Assembly: GCF_000469345.1 (NCBI RefSeq)
Contig: NZ_KI271089.1
Location: 77,833-129,688 of the forward strand
DNA: 51,856 nucleotides
Source of the DNA: Eubacterium ramulus ATCC 29099
GTDB taxonomy: Bacteria > Bacillota > Clostridia > Lachnospirales > Lachnospiraceae
Direction: 5' to 3'
Within the stretch, counting starts at the first letter, position 1; every line of letters starts with the position of its first letter. The notes under the pieces were generated by a model that worked only from the letters and a program-made list of their open reading frames with translations, was not told the DNA's origin and searched no databases. A program made the position numbers and the translations under genes. Shown here piece by piece: positions 39,030 to 47,488 of this stretch.

Positions 39030-39494
39030 TTATCCAATTGTTTCCTTTGTATGGATAAAACAAATTTCTTCTATGACAAAATTGTCATCCATATCAACGT
39101 CATTCAGCACCATTGTTTCTGCATATTTCGGTGTTGGAAGAAACATTGTCTCGGAAGTTTTCAGCTTTTCCCCTGTTTCCGATGTCGCAATTTTCTGTGT
39201 TATACCTCCTGTATTCACAGCTTCTCCAAACCGGTGTATATTTCCTGATTCTGTCATACCGCCTGCAATGCTTCCAAAATTCTGATTTTCTGCACAGCTC
39301 TTATAACATCTGCCTCTGGTCTGAATATTCTTTTTCCAAATATCTGCAATTCCTTTCCGAGCTGTCCTTCCACTCAGCTGCCCTATCACTTTCGGAATTT
39401 TTAAAATCACAAACAGCAGTACATCACCAACTGCAAAAATAATTGTCAAAACACCTGCATGCCAAAAGATAGTCTGATACATTTCATATGTCAT
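39030..39494 (-). CDS. Small membrane protein with twin ETM motifs in the kinase operon
   Basis: A 154-residue protein with one N-terminal membrane helix (about 13-32) and a hydrophilic rest, presumably cytoplasmic. Two short matching motifs, SETMFL (Thr116) and AETMVL (Thr127), are 11 residues apart, in a region otherwise unstructured. Its start overlaps the end of the kinase gene by 4 bp. No known family is recognised. The repeated Thr motifs next to a Ser/Thr kinase suggest it is a phosphorylation substrate that could recruit FHA-like partners; this is inference. Confidence 0.75.
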   Translation of the reverse strand: MTYEMYQTIFWHAGVLTIIFAVGDVLLFVILKIPKVIGQLSGRTARKGIADIWKKNIQTRGRCYKSCAENQNFGSIAGGMTESGNIHRFGEAVNTGGITQKIATSETGEKLKTSETMFLPTPKYAETMVLNDVDMDDNFVIEEICFIHTKETIG

Positions 39495-41173
39495 GATGTC
39501 CCTGCCTCCTTCTGAACACTGTCGATTTTTTGCACTGTTTCAATTATTTTCTGCTGTAAGTTTTTAATTTCCTGTACAATAACAGATTTATGTATCGCAT
39601 CAGATTCTTTCAGGATATCATCCAGCAGATTTTTTATTTCATTCACTTGAGTCACTTCCAGGAACGGTACCACCTGTGCATTCAACATATCATTTATTTC
39701 CGTCCAAAGCTGCAGCTTTACATCAACATCTCCAAATCGATCTGCAGTACTTTTCAGTTCCTGTATCTTTTCCCAAAGTTGACGATAAACATCATACATT
39801 TTATCTGTCTGCTTTACTTTTGCATTATCGTACTGATTGATCAGTTCCAGACAATCTGCGATATCACAGTAAATCTGAGCAAGCGGATATTGATCCACAG
39901 CCTCCTGAAACCATTTCTTTGCGCTGATATATCGGTCACGGTCAACATTTACATCATAAAAAAACAGAAATGAAGTTCCAATCTCATAGCATACTTCCGG
40001 ATAGCCTTCAGGATTACAATTCTTTAGTTCAGCCAGAACATCCTGCTTTTTTGAAAAACCGTTACTGTCCTTTTCATCCAGACCAATTTGCAGCTGCAAC
40101 AACTGCTGACCTTCTTCTTTTGTCAGGATCAGATCTGACGTCAATGTATCATTCAGTTTCTCATACGCTTCTTTCCTTGTTGGATCTATCAGAATTGCCT
40201 GATAATAATCCTGATAATCTAATGCACCTTTCAAAATTTCATCATAATTTTCACTTTTTTTCTGTTCACTACCAAAATATCCCCACAGACATATCCCTGC
40301 ACAAGCCGCTGTCAGAAACAGACTAACCAGAAACACTACCAGTTTTTTCTTCTGCTTCTTTTGATATACCTCATCAATTTCGTCATAATGCTTCAATGCA
40401 TACATCAGTTCAGCGCAGGACTGGTAACGGTCCTCCGGATTCCGCCGGGTACATTTCCGGATAATCCGCTCCAATCCATCGGATAATGCAGGATTGATCT
40501 GTCGGATCGGACCTATCTCATAAGGTGGTGCACTGGGATCCTGCCCTGTCACCAGGTGGTATAGCGTAGCTCCCAGACAATAAATGTCTGTTCTGGCATC
40601 CGTCTGTCCCATTCTGCCGAACTGTTCCGGTGCCGCATATCCAATCGTTCCCAGACAAACAGTATCTGCCAGATTCTTTTCCTTAAATTCCCTGGCTGTT
40701 CCAAAATCAATCAAGGTAAGATTTCCGTCCGGTTTCAACATAATATTGGATGGTTTCATATCACGATAAATAATCGGCGGAGATTGTGCATGGAGATAAC
40801 CAAGCACATCACAGAGCTGTATTGCCCAGGCAATCACCTGATTCTGAGGCTGTGCACCAGATTCTTCCAGTGCACTGCTGAGCGGATTTCCCTCAATATA
40901 ATCCATGACGATCAGAAACGAATCTTTATCATCAATGACATCAATAATGCTTGGCAGACTGGGATGACGTAATTTTTTCAAAAGATCCGTCTCAACAATC
41001 AATCCCTGCTTTACAACTTCAAAATTTTGTCTGCCGTCCTTACGGACTTCTTTCACAGCCCACTGCTTATTCGCCTTTTCATTCATGGCCAGATATACAA
41101 CACTCATTCCACCACGACCAACTTCATTTAAAATCTTGTATCTCCCGTCAATCACACTTCCTATTTCAAGCAT
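39491..41173 (-). CDS. Membrane Ser/Thr protein kinase without PASTA domains
   Basis: A 560-residue Hanks-type kinase. Seen: Gly-rich loop VGRGGMSVVYLA, catalytic Lys41 (WAVKEV), RDMKPSN with Asp138, DFG at 156-158, GTIGYAAPEQ and a complete C-lobe to about 265. A membrane helix (278-300) follows, then a 260-residue helical, TPR-like region with a coiled-coil end, in place of the PASTA repeats of PrkC/StkP. This domain probably senses or binds a partner outside the membrane. The gene lies behind a PP2C gene, the usual opposing phosphatase. Confidence 0.92.
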   Translation of the reverse strand: MLEIGSVIDGRYKILNEVGRGGMSVVYLAMNEKANKQWAVKEVRKDGRQNFEVVKQGLIVETDLLKKLRHPSLPSIIDVIDDKDSFLIVMDYIEGNPLSSALEESGAQPQNQVIAWAIQLCDVLGYLHAQSPPIIYRDMKPSNIMLKPDGNLTLIDFGTAREFKEKNLADTVCLGTIGYAAPEQFGRMGQTDARTDIYCLGATLYHLVTGQDPSAPPYEIGPIRQINPALSDGLERIIRKCTRRNPEDRYQSCAELMYALKHYDEIDEVYQKKQKKKLVVFLVSLFLTAACAGICLWGYFGSEQKKSENYDEILKGALDYQDYYQAILIDPTRKEAYEKLNDTLTSDLILTKEEGQQLLQLQIGLDEKDSNGFSKKQDVLAELKNCNPEGYPEVCYEIGTSFLFFYDVNVDRDRYISAKKWFQEAVDQYPLAQIYCDIADCLELINQYDNAKVKQTDKMYDVYRQLWEKIQELKSTADRFGDVDVKLQLWTEINDMLNAQVVPFLEVTQVNEIKNLLDDILKESDAIHKSVIVQEIKNLQQKIIETVQKIDSVQKEAGTS

Positions 41174-41225
41174 TCATCTCTCCTTGTATTAGCTTTATAG
41201 ATTTCTTTCGAGAGGCTATAAGCTT

Positions 41226-41996
41226 TTATAAAACACGAACCAGAGCCGCCGTTATATTATCCCGCTCCCCACGCTGCTTGAGTAATTCGATCAGACTTGT
41301 TGTCGTTTCATCCATTGCCTGCTTTTTAATCAACACAGACGGTTTCAGTGCCTGAATCATTTCATCGGAAGAAATTTCATGACGAAATCCGTCCGAGCAA
41401 AGCAGATATACCGATTCCGATACCGGTGTTCCGAATAAAAATTCCGGATAAACAGCTTCCGATGCACCTACGCACTGCAGCAATACATTTCTGCGCCTAT
41501 CCTTTCGTGCATCCTCCGGTGTCATCCGTCCCATCGCCATTTCCCTGCCCACAAAAGTATGATCTGTCGTTAATTGCCTCAATGCTGTGTCCGTCAATTC
41601 ATAAAGCCTGGAATCGCCCACATTCAATGCAAAATACCGTATCTGTGTAATCAGAAACACTACAACCGTTGTTCCCAGACAAATTCCCTGCTGTTTTCCA
41701 TATTCAGCGATCTCACGATTCATTTCTTTGATAATTAATTCCCAATCCGTACGGATTTTTCTCTCTTCCAGCACCTGTCCGCACATCAGCGGCAATTCCG
41801 TATTTACCCACTGTTCAAAAGCTCTGACCACCGCTGCACTTGCCACTTCTCCTTTTTCCAGTCCTCCCATACCGTCACACAGCACAGCAAACACCATTTC
41901 CCCCTGACAAGTATGTATCTTTTTTATCAGCACGCTGTCCTGATTCGTCTTTTTCAGCGTTCCTATATCTGTATTGGCAGAAATCAAAAAATTCAC
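41226..41996 (-). CDS. PP2C-family Ser/Thr protein phosphatase
   Basis: A 256-residue cytoplasmic Mn/Mg-dependent phosphatase (PrpC/Stp type) that reverses kinase action. Seen: the start SANTDIGTLKKTNQDSV, metal-binding DGMGGLEKGE (Asp41), LNVGDSRLYEL, LTTDHTFV and LLCSDGFRHEIS with the C-terminal RDNITAALVRV. Starts with GTG at 41996 behind GGGGAG. First gene of the PP2C-kinase-membrane protein-surface protein operon. Confidence 0.94.
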   Translation of the reverse strand: MNFLISANTDIGTLKKTNQDSVLIKKIHTCQGEMVFAVLCDGMGGLEKGEVASAAVVRAFEQWVNTELPLMCGQVLEERKIRTDWELIIKEMNREIAEYGKQQGICLGTTVVVFLITQIRYFALNVGDSRLYELTDTALRQLTTDHTFVGREMAMGRMTPEDARKDRRRNVLLQCVGASEAVYPEFLFGTPVSESVYLLCSDGFRHEISSDEMIQALKPSVLIKKQAMDETTTSLIELLKQRGERDNITAALVRVL

Positions 41997-42045
41997 ATTT
42001 TCTCCCCTCTCTCCATTAAATTTTTTTCCAAATTTGTAATACTTT

Positions 42046-42060
42046 GCTCTGAATCAGAGC
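42046..42060. promoter_or_regulatory. Perfect palindrome upstream of the PP2C gene
   Basis: GCTCTGA-A-TCAGAGC, 15 bases, 50 bases before the PP2C start. It may be an operator or a leader hairpin. The rest of the 352-bp gap (41997-42348) holds repeat R2 (42079-42131), unremarkable AT-rich sequence and the MATE terminator. Confidence 0.4.
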
Positions 42061-42078
42061 GTTAGAAAATCTCATTGC

Positions 42079-42131
42079 ACATGTAAAGCGGACATTCGCA
42101 ATCCGCTTTCGCTACTTGCTCATGAACGCAG
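42079..42131 (+). repeat. Structured intergenic repeat, copy R2
   Basis: Near-identical over its core to the start of R1 (3002) and, inverted, to R3 (6034). It contains the AAAGCGGA / TCCGCTTT hairpin. Confidence 0.75.
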
Positions 42132-42292
42132 AATAAAGAATCTTTTATAAGAATGTGTTTTCACACCTAGAATGTATTCCAAGTATACGAACCACTTTCC
42201 CACCTGTCAACACTTCTTTTTGCCGGAAAATCTGTCCTGTACAACTTGCACAAAAGCCGACTTTTCCTGCAGATCCGCATAAATACTGACAC

Positions 42293-42340
42293 AGAAAAAG
42301 AGACCCCGGAAAATTTTTCCTTTCCGAAGTCTCTTTTTCT
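42293..42340. terminator. Terminator downstream of the MATE gene
   Basis: AGAAAAAGAGAC pairs with GTCTCTTTTTCT, with inner GGAAA/TTTCC. T runs on both sides; it ends 9 bases from the MATE stop codon on the minus strand. Confidence 0.88.
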
Positions 42341-42348
42341 CTTCATTT

Positions 42349-43683
42349 TTATGCAACTTTTTTCTGCCGTTTTAGTATATGAAAAGCAATCAGACAGATA
42401 ACAACCGATGTCAGGGATCCCGCAACCGTAGCCAGTCCCATCGGAAACAGCGTATCCGGGAACAACTTTGAAGTCAGATATACCCCCGGCACGCGCACCA
42501 GCACGATGGCTGTGATATTATGGATAAAGGACAGTTCCGATCTGCCGATCGCACAGAAATAACCGCTGAAACTGAAATGGATGCCCGCAAAAATGCAATC
42601 CCAGATGTATCCTCTGATATACTGGGTTCCAAGCACAACCACTGCAGCATCTGCCGTAAACAGTCCCACCACCGGTGCAGCTACAAACTGTATGATAATA
42701 GATATGATCACACCGAAACCGACGGTAATCCCGATGGAATAGTACAGTGTCCGCACGGCGCGCTCCGGTTTTCCGGCTCCGATATTCTGTGCACCGAGGG
42801 CAGATACCGCAGACAGCATGGAGGATGGCACAAGGAACAAAAAACTGATGATCTTTTCTACAATTCCTACTGCAGCTGCATCACTGAGTCCACGTCGGTT
42901 TGCAATGATGGTAATGATGATAAATGCCACCTGGATCAGTCCGTCCTGTAATGCAATCGGCAGACCGATGCGCACGATCTGTCCTGTTGCTTCCCTACGC
43001 GGCCGGAAATCCTGCCTGGATACGGAGATCCCCATCTTCTTTTTCAAGATCACCGTCAACGCAATGACCACACTCAGAGCCTGCGCCAGCGTCGTTCCCA
43101 GGGCAGCCCCCGCCGGTCCCAGATGCAATGCCCCCATAAAAATATAATCAAAGGCAATGTTTGCACCACAGGCGATTGCAATAAAGTACATCGGGCTTTT
43201 GGAATCACCCATGCCACGAAAAATGGAACTGATGACGTTATATGCTGTGATACACGGAATACCAACAAAACAAATCGTCAGATACGCTACCGTTCCCTCC
43301 ACTGCTTCTGCCGGCGTGGACATCACAGCCACGATTGGCCGCACCATGCAAAGGAAAAATGCCATCATTGCCACAGAGACAATGCAGAATAAGATCACCG
43401 TATTGCCGATGGTGTGTGAGATTTTTTTCCTGTTTTTCGCTCCCACTGCCTGTCCAATGGTAACGGTCGTCCCCATAGCCAATCCCACGATCATAACGGT
43501 AAGCATATGCATAACCTGGCTTCCCACTGAAACTGCAGTAGTACTTGCCACACCGTCAAACTGTCCGACAATGAACAGATCCGCCATACCATACAATGTC
43601 TGCAGAAAATACGATAACAGATACGGAAGGGAAAAAAACATCAGGTTCTTCAGAACACTTCCGGTTGTAAGATTTCGTTCCAT
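42349..43683 (-). CDS. MATE-family multidrug/cation antiporter
   Basis: A 444-residue integral membrane protein with twelve predicted helices in two similar halves (MatE domains). Seen: the N-terminal SLPYLLSYFLQTLYGMADLFIVGQF with conserved residues of the DinF/NorM-like clostridial group, and GLPIALQDGLIQVAF starting the second half. Probably exports cationic compounds using a Na+ or H+ gradient. Single gene with its own terminator. Confidence 0.93.
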   Translation of the reverse strand: MERNLTTGSVLKNLMFFSLPYLLSYFLQTLYGMADLFIVGQFDGVASTTAVSVGSQVMHMLTVMIVGLAMGTTVTIGQAVGAKNRKKISHTIGNTVILFCIVSVAMMAFFLCMVRPIVAVMSTPAEAVEGTVAYLTICFVGIPCITAYNVISSIFRGMGDSKSPMYFIAIACGANIAFDYIFMGALHLGPAGAALGTTLAQALSVVIALTVILKKKMGISVSRQDFRPRREATGQIVRIGLPIALQDGLIQVAFIIITIIANRRGLSDAAAVGIVEKIISFLFLVPSSMLSAVSALGAQNIGAGKPERAVRTLYYSIGITVGFGVIISIIIQFVAAPVVGLFTADAAVVVLGTQYIRGYIWDCIFAGIHFSFSGYFCAIGRSELSFIHNITAIVLVRVPGVYLTSKLFPDTLFPMGLATVAGSLTSVVICLIAFHILKRQKKVA

Positions 43684-43788
43684 AAAAAATTCTCCTAGTC
43701 GTAATATCTTATATTTTATACAATCTATTTACTAGTAAACCCCACAACCAAAAGAAAGTCAATATTTTTTCATTTCTCACTAAGAACA

Positions 43789-43924
43789 AAGCGGACAAGT
43801 CCGCTTCAAACTCCCTGAATCCCTCAATCTTTGAGGGACTTGTTACGCTTTGCGCGCCAGATGCAGTCTGCTTTAGCAGACATATTCCACATGCATCTGG
43901 TCGCATCCTCGCGGAGCGTTTTTT
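43789..43924. repeat. Structured intergenic repeat, copy R5, with nested hairpins
   Basis: AAGCGGAC/GTCCGCTT (43789-43806), CCCTCAA/TTGAGGG (43821-43837), then a large compound stem: CGCTTTGCG with CGCGGAGCG (with G-U pairs), enclosing CCAGATGCA/TGCATCTGG (43857-43865 and 43892-43900) and GTCTGC/GCAGAC, followed by TTTTTT. An 18-base part (43903-43921 region) recurs inverted at 24455-24472 after araA. Confidence 0.7.
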
Positions 43925-43998
43925 GTTTGAGAGGAAATTCATTGCAATTTCCTCTCAAACAAGAAAGTGTGATATGTCGTTTTTTATACATATCACAC
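43925..43998. repeat. Two long perfect inverted repeats in tandem
   Basis: GTTTGAGAGGAAATT pairs perfectly over 15 bp with its complement (43925-43939 and 43946-43960, 6-base loop). Six bases on, GTGTGATATGT pairs over 11 bp with 43988-43998 (10-base loop). No gene is nearby other than MATE and glgD, both on the minus strand. Origin unknown; they could be a mobile-element scar. Confidence 0.75.
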
Positions 43999-44101
43999 CA
44001 TTCTTTCATCCATTTTTACATTTTCATGTCCAAATCCATTGGCTTACACTTTTAAATTTTTCTAACAAAAGCTTCTGATACAGGTATAGCGTGCAGTGCT
44101 T

Positions 44102-44175
44102 CTGAGAAGAATATGTCAGCTTTCGCTGACCAGATTCACGCATCAAGTCTCACATGCGTTCGACTTGAAAATAGC
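44102..44175 (+). repeat. Structured intergenic repeat, copy R4
   Basis: Aligns with the minus strand of 3102-3030 (R1). It contains GTCAGC-TTTC-GCTGAC, equivalent in position to GTCTGC-TTTA-GCAGAC of R5, and ACGCAT/ATGCGT. It abuts the glgD stop codon. Together with R5 it fills most of the 492-bp gap 43684-44175. Confidence 0.65.
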
Positions 44176-45321
44176 TTATACAACCTGATGTTTTGCAATA
44201 TAGATTGGGAAAGAATCCGCTCCCTTCAGTTCCTTTCCGGATGTGATCACCGCATTTTTATCCGTAATGATAAACTCTGCCTTCACACCAGACTCTACAA
44301 CCGTATCCTGCATCAGTACACAGTTTTTCACAACCGCTCCTTTTCCGATTTTCACCCCGCGGAAAAGAATACAATTTTCTACAGTACCCTCAATGACACA
44401 ACCGTCTGCTGCCATGGTATTTTTTACAGCAGCACCGTTGATGTATCGTGTCGGGTTGTCATCGCGCAGTTTTGTATAGATCGGTCCGCCTGCAAACAGA
44501 CCTTCCAGGTTCTCATCTTCCAATAATTTCATATTTTCCTGGAAATAGCTCTTCATATCGCAGATACGAGAACAATAACCTATGTACTTATGACCGTAAA
44601 TTTTTATCTTATCCACTTCTTTTGCCAGAATATCTCGCTCAAGATAAATATTTCCACGAATAAACGCATCGTCGATCAGATTGATCAGATACTCACGGTT
44701 GAAGCAATAAATGTTCATACCGAGATTATGTACACCTTTTTCCTTTGTATTGATGTGCCATTTGCTCACACGGCCGCTCTCATCAAAATCAAATGTATAA
44801 TACATGCCCCGCTTTGCATTCTCAGCCTTCAGGGAACCTTCCGGAATCTCCTCTACTGTATACGCAACTGTTACATCCGCATCGTTTGCCTCATGAGTGG
44901 CAACCAGTTTTCTAAAATCAAAATTTACGGCAACATTTGTATCTGCCATAATAACATATTTTTCTTTCTGTTTTCTCAGATAATCCAGTGTATGATCCAA
45001 CGCCTCGATACGTCCACCGTACAGATTCATTCCTTTCTCCGCATACGGCGGCCAGATGGTCAGTCCACCGTTCTTACGAACCAGATCCCACTCACGACCG
45101 GAACCAAGGTGATCCATCAGAGAATGATATTTTTCACGCACCAGTACGGATACGCTATTGATGCCGCTGTTTACCATACTGGAGAGCACAAAGTCGATCA
45201 GACGGTAACGGCTTGCAAAAGGAATGGATCCCATCAGCCGCTCATTAACCAGTTCCGGGACAAGAGAATCATAGTAATTCGGGAAAATAATTCCCAGTGC
45301 ATTTATATTTGACTTTACCAT
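44176..45321 (-). CDS. glgD: Glucose-1-phosphate adenylyltransferase subunit GlgD
   Basis: A 381-residue regulatory partner of GlgC in glycogen synthesis. Seen: an N-terminal nucleotidyltransferase-like domain with the usual [20 protein letters not shown] but without the intact GGQGSRL substrate loop, which explains low catalytic activity in this subunit, and a C-terminal left-handed beta-helix with hexapeptide repeats ([22 protein letters not shown]). Its ATG overlaps the end of glgC by 7 bp, so the two are translationally coupled. Confidence 0.94.
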   Translation of the reverse strand: MVKSNINALGIIFPNYYDSLVPELVNERLMGSIPFASRYRLIDFVLSSMVNSGINSVSVLVREKYHSLMDHLGSGREWDLVRKNGGLTIWPPYAEKGMNLYGGRIEALDHTLDYLRKQKEKYVIMADTNVAVNFDFRKLVATHEANDADVTVAYTVEEIPEGSLKAENAKRGMYYTFDFDESGRVSKWHINTKEKGVHNLGMNIYCFNREYLINLIDDAFIRGNIYLERDILAKEVDKIKIYGHKYIGYCSRICDMKSYFQENMKLLEDENLEGLFAGGPIYTKLRDDNPTRYINGAAVKNTMAADGCVIEGTVENCILFRGVKIGKGAVVKNCVLMQDTVVESGVKAEFIITDKNAVITSGKELKGADSFPIYIAKHQVV

Positions 45322-46523
45322 TCTTCCTCACCATCCTTTACATTTTCTCGAACCATAGCATTAGAACCCACTGTTGCTCCGTCACCTACATAGACTCCCG
45401 GTCCAATGGTGGCAACTCCTTTGTCCTCGCCTTCTTTTTCCACACCGATTTTTGCATTTTCACCAATCACGGCATTTTCACCAATAATACAATGTTCTAC
45501 CACAGCACCCGGTTTGATCACGGTACCCCCCATGACAACTGCGTCTTTGACAACAGCTCCCGGTGCTACTTTGACACCGGCAAACAGAACAGAATGTTCT
45601 ACCTCACCGTCAATCCGGCATCCATCTGTGATCATGGAGTTTTTAATCACTGCATCACTGCCAATCTTGTGACCGGTCATACCACTGTTGCGACTGTAAA
45701 TCTTCCAGTCTTCATCGAAAAGATCAATACCGCTGTTCTTCGGATCGAGAACCTCCATATTTGCTTCCCAAAGGGATGAAATAGTTCCAACATCTTTCCA
45801 GTAACCACTGAAATGATATGCATACATATCCCTGCCGTCACGCAGCAGATTCGGGATAATATTATTACCGAAATCATTCTCGGATTCCGGATCTTCCTCA
45901 TCTTCTATCAGATACTTACGCAGGACATCCCAGTTAAAGATGTAGATACCCATAGATGCCAGGTTTGATTTCGGATTTGCCGGCTTTTCCTGAAACTCTG
46001 TGATCTTGTCATTCTCATCTGCTACCATCAAGCCAAAACGAGAAGCTTCCGCCCACGGTACTTCCATAACAGCCACGCTGAATTCAGCACCTTTCTGCTT
46101 ATGGAACTCCAGAAAATCACTGTAATCCTGTTTGCAGATCTGGTCACCGGATAAAATGATGACATATTTCGGATTGTATCGTTCAATAAATGCAATATTC
46201 TGGTAAATTGCATTCGCCGTACCTTTGTACCAGTCGGAACCAGATGCTTTCTGATATGGCGGAAGTACATGTACACCTCCATGCAGACGGTCAAGATCCC
46301 ATGGTTGTCCATTTCCGATGTATTCATTCAGGACTAATGGCTGGTACTGTGTCAAAATCCCAACCGTATCAATACCGGAATTTATACAATTGGATAACGG
46401 AAAATCTATGATACGGTATTTCCCTCCAAATGGAACTGCAGGTTTTGCCAGCTTCTGTGTCAATGCATACAACCGTGAACCCTGTCCACCGGCAAGCAGC
46501 ATAGCAATAATTTCTTTTTCCAC
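45315..46523 (-). CDS. glgC: Glucose-1-phosphate adenylyltransferase
   Basis: A 402-residue enzyme making ADP-glucose from glucose 1-phosphate and ATP, the committed step of glycogen synthesis. Seen: [65 protein letters not shown] and a C-terminal beta-helix. Starts with GTG behind AAGGGGG. No glgA, glgB or glgP lies in the window. A -10 TATAAT is at 46592-46597. Confidence 0.96.
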   Translation of the reverse strand: MEKEIIAMLLAGGQGSRLYALTQKLAKPAVPFGGKYRIIDFPLSNCINSGIDTVGILTQYQPLVLNEYIGNGQPWDLDRLHGGVHVLPPYQKASGSDWYKGTANAIYQNIAFIERYNPKYVIILSGDQICKQDYSDFLEFHKQKGAEFSVAVMEVPWAEASRFGLMVADENDKITEFQEKPANPKSNLASMGIYIFNWDVLRKYLIEDEEDPESENDFGNNIIPNLLRDGRDMYAYHFSGYWKDVGTISSLWEANMEVLDPKNSGIDLFDEDWKIYSRNSGMTGHKIGSDAVIKNSMITDGCRIDGEVEHSVLFAGVKVAPGAVVKDAVVMGGTVIKPGAVVEHCIIGENAVIGENAKIGVEKEGEDKGVATIGPGVYVGDGATVGSNAMVRENVKDGEEEW

Positions 46524-46591
46524 TTCATGTCCCCCTTGAAATTAGTATTTCTTCCCATAACATCCAGGATAGATGTCCGGGTAATGATCAT

Positions 46592-46597
46592 ATTATA
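46592..46597 (-). promoter_or_regulatory. -10 element of the glgCD promoter
   Basis: A perfect TATAAT on the minus strand, about 70 bases before the glgC start. The -35 is weak (TTTAAA at 17 bases). The rest of the 220-bp gap is AT-rich and holds nothing else I can name. Confidence 0.5.
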
Positions 46598-46743
46598 CAA
46601 CATTTTTACCAGTTTTTAAAGTCTATCTTGTATTTTTCTCAACATTTTTTACAATTACTTTTAAATATTTTTACATTCTTTCATGATTTTATACAAAATA
46701 GAAACAATTTTCTTGTGTTTTATTCCTATTGTAAAAATAGGCT

Positions 46744-47320
46744 TTACACACAATTCTGTTTGTTGTGATATTTATAAAGATTGTGTCCGATAGAAACGAG
46801 AAATACTTCAAGCAATACAGATTTTATTCCTCTTCGGACAATTCTTTTGTACCACCGGTCGTTTTTCATGATACCAAAAGTACCTTCTGCCTGAATGGAT
46901 CTGTTCATCCTTAGAAGCGCTCCCTGGATACTTTCGAGATTTTCTATCACTTCCTGATGCATCGCTGTAAGTTCGCGCTTGATCCGAACAGTACGGTTTT
47001 TGTCTGTCTTTTTACATTGTTCTGCGTATGGACAGCCGGAGCAGTCTTCACACTGATACACTTCTTCCTGACGCCCATACTTGTTCCCTTTTACGTTTTT
47101 TCGATACTGAAGATAAAAGTTTTTCCCGTTTGGGCAACGCATGACTCCGTCTTCCTGTATAATGTTGAGGAATATTTTTCAGATATTTCTCCAGTTCGAT
47201 TTCTCCCATAAATCTGTCAAAAGTCAGCACTGGATCACAGATGTCCAAATAATCTTGAATTAGCATTGGCAAAACTGCCTGTTTTGGGTTAGAATAGATT
47301 ATGTTATTAATTTTTTTCAC
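46744..47320 (-). pseudogene. IS1182-family transposase remnant, internally deleted
   Basis: The first part (about 47320-47165) encodes the N-terminus of an IS1182-like DDE transposase (LTFDRFMGEIELEKYL). Then, in another frame, 47160-46744 encodes its C-terminus (EDGVMRCPNGKNF, a Cys-rich segment CEDCSGCPYAEQCKK, and FGIMKNDRWYKRIVRRG). The central catalytic part, some 250 or more codons, is missing, so it is inactive. A hairpin and TTATAAT promoter-like sequence upstream (47320-47384) may be the rest of the element's left end. Inverted terminal repeats were not identified. Confidence 0.85.
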
Positions 47321-47336
47321 AAGTTAATTATAACAG

Positions 47337-47384
47337 AAAGAAAGACCTTGAGTTCATTATAAACTCTTGGTCTTTCTTTTTTTG
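47337..47384. terminator. Hairpin downstream of the AprA-like gene and next to the IS remnant
   Basis: AAAGACC and GAGTT pair with AACTC and GGTCTTT across a TT/TT mismatch, followed on the plus strand by a T-rich run; on the minus strand it ends in TTTCTTTCTG. It could end the four-gene operon or protect the IS from readthrough. Confidence 0.6.
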
Positions 47385-47488
47385 GGGACTATTCTTTTTT
47401 CACAGCCCCTTTTTTACTTTTCTGATCTCTAACTTTATCCCTATCCTAATATCCTTATTAACCCAGTGAAAATTTAAACACCGGTAAG

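Noticed and set aside
43789-44175. CRISPR array or tRNA genes in the repeat-rich gap
   Set aside because: Repeats are not evenly spaced or identical, no cas genes are present and no cloverleaf could be drawn.
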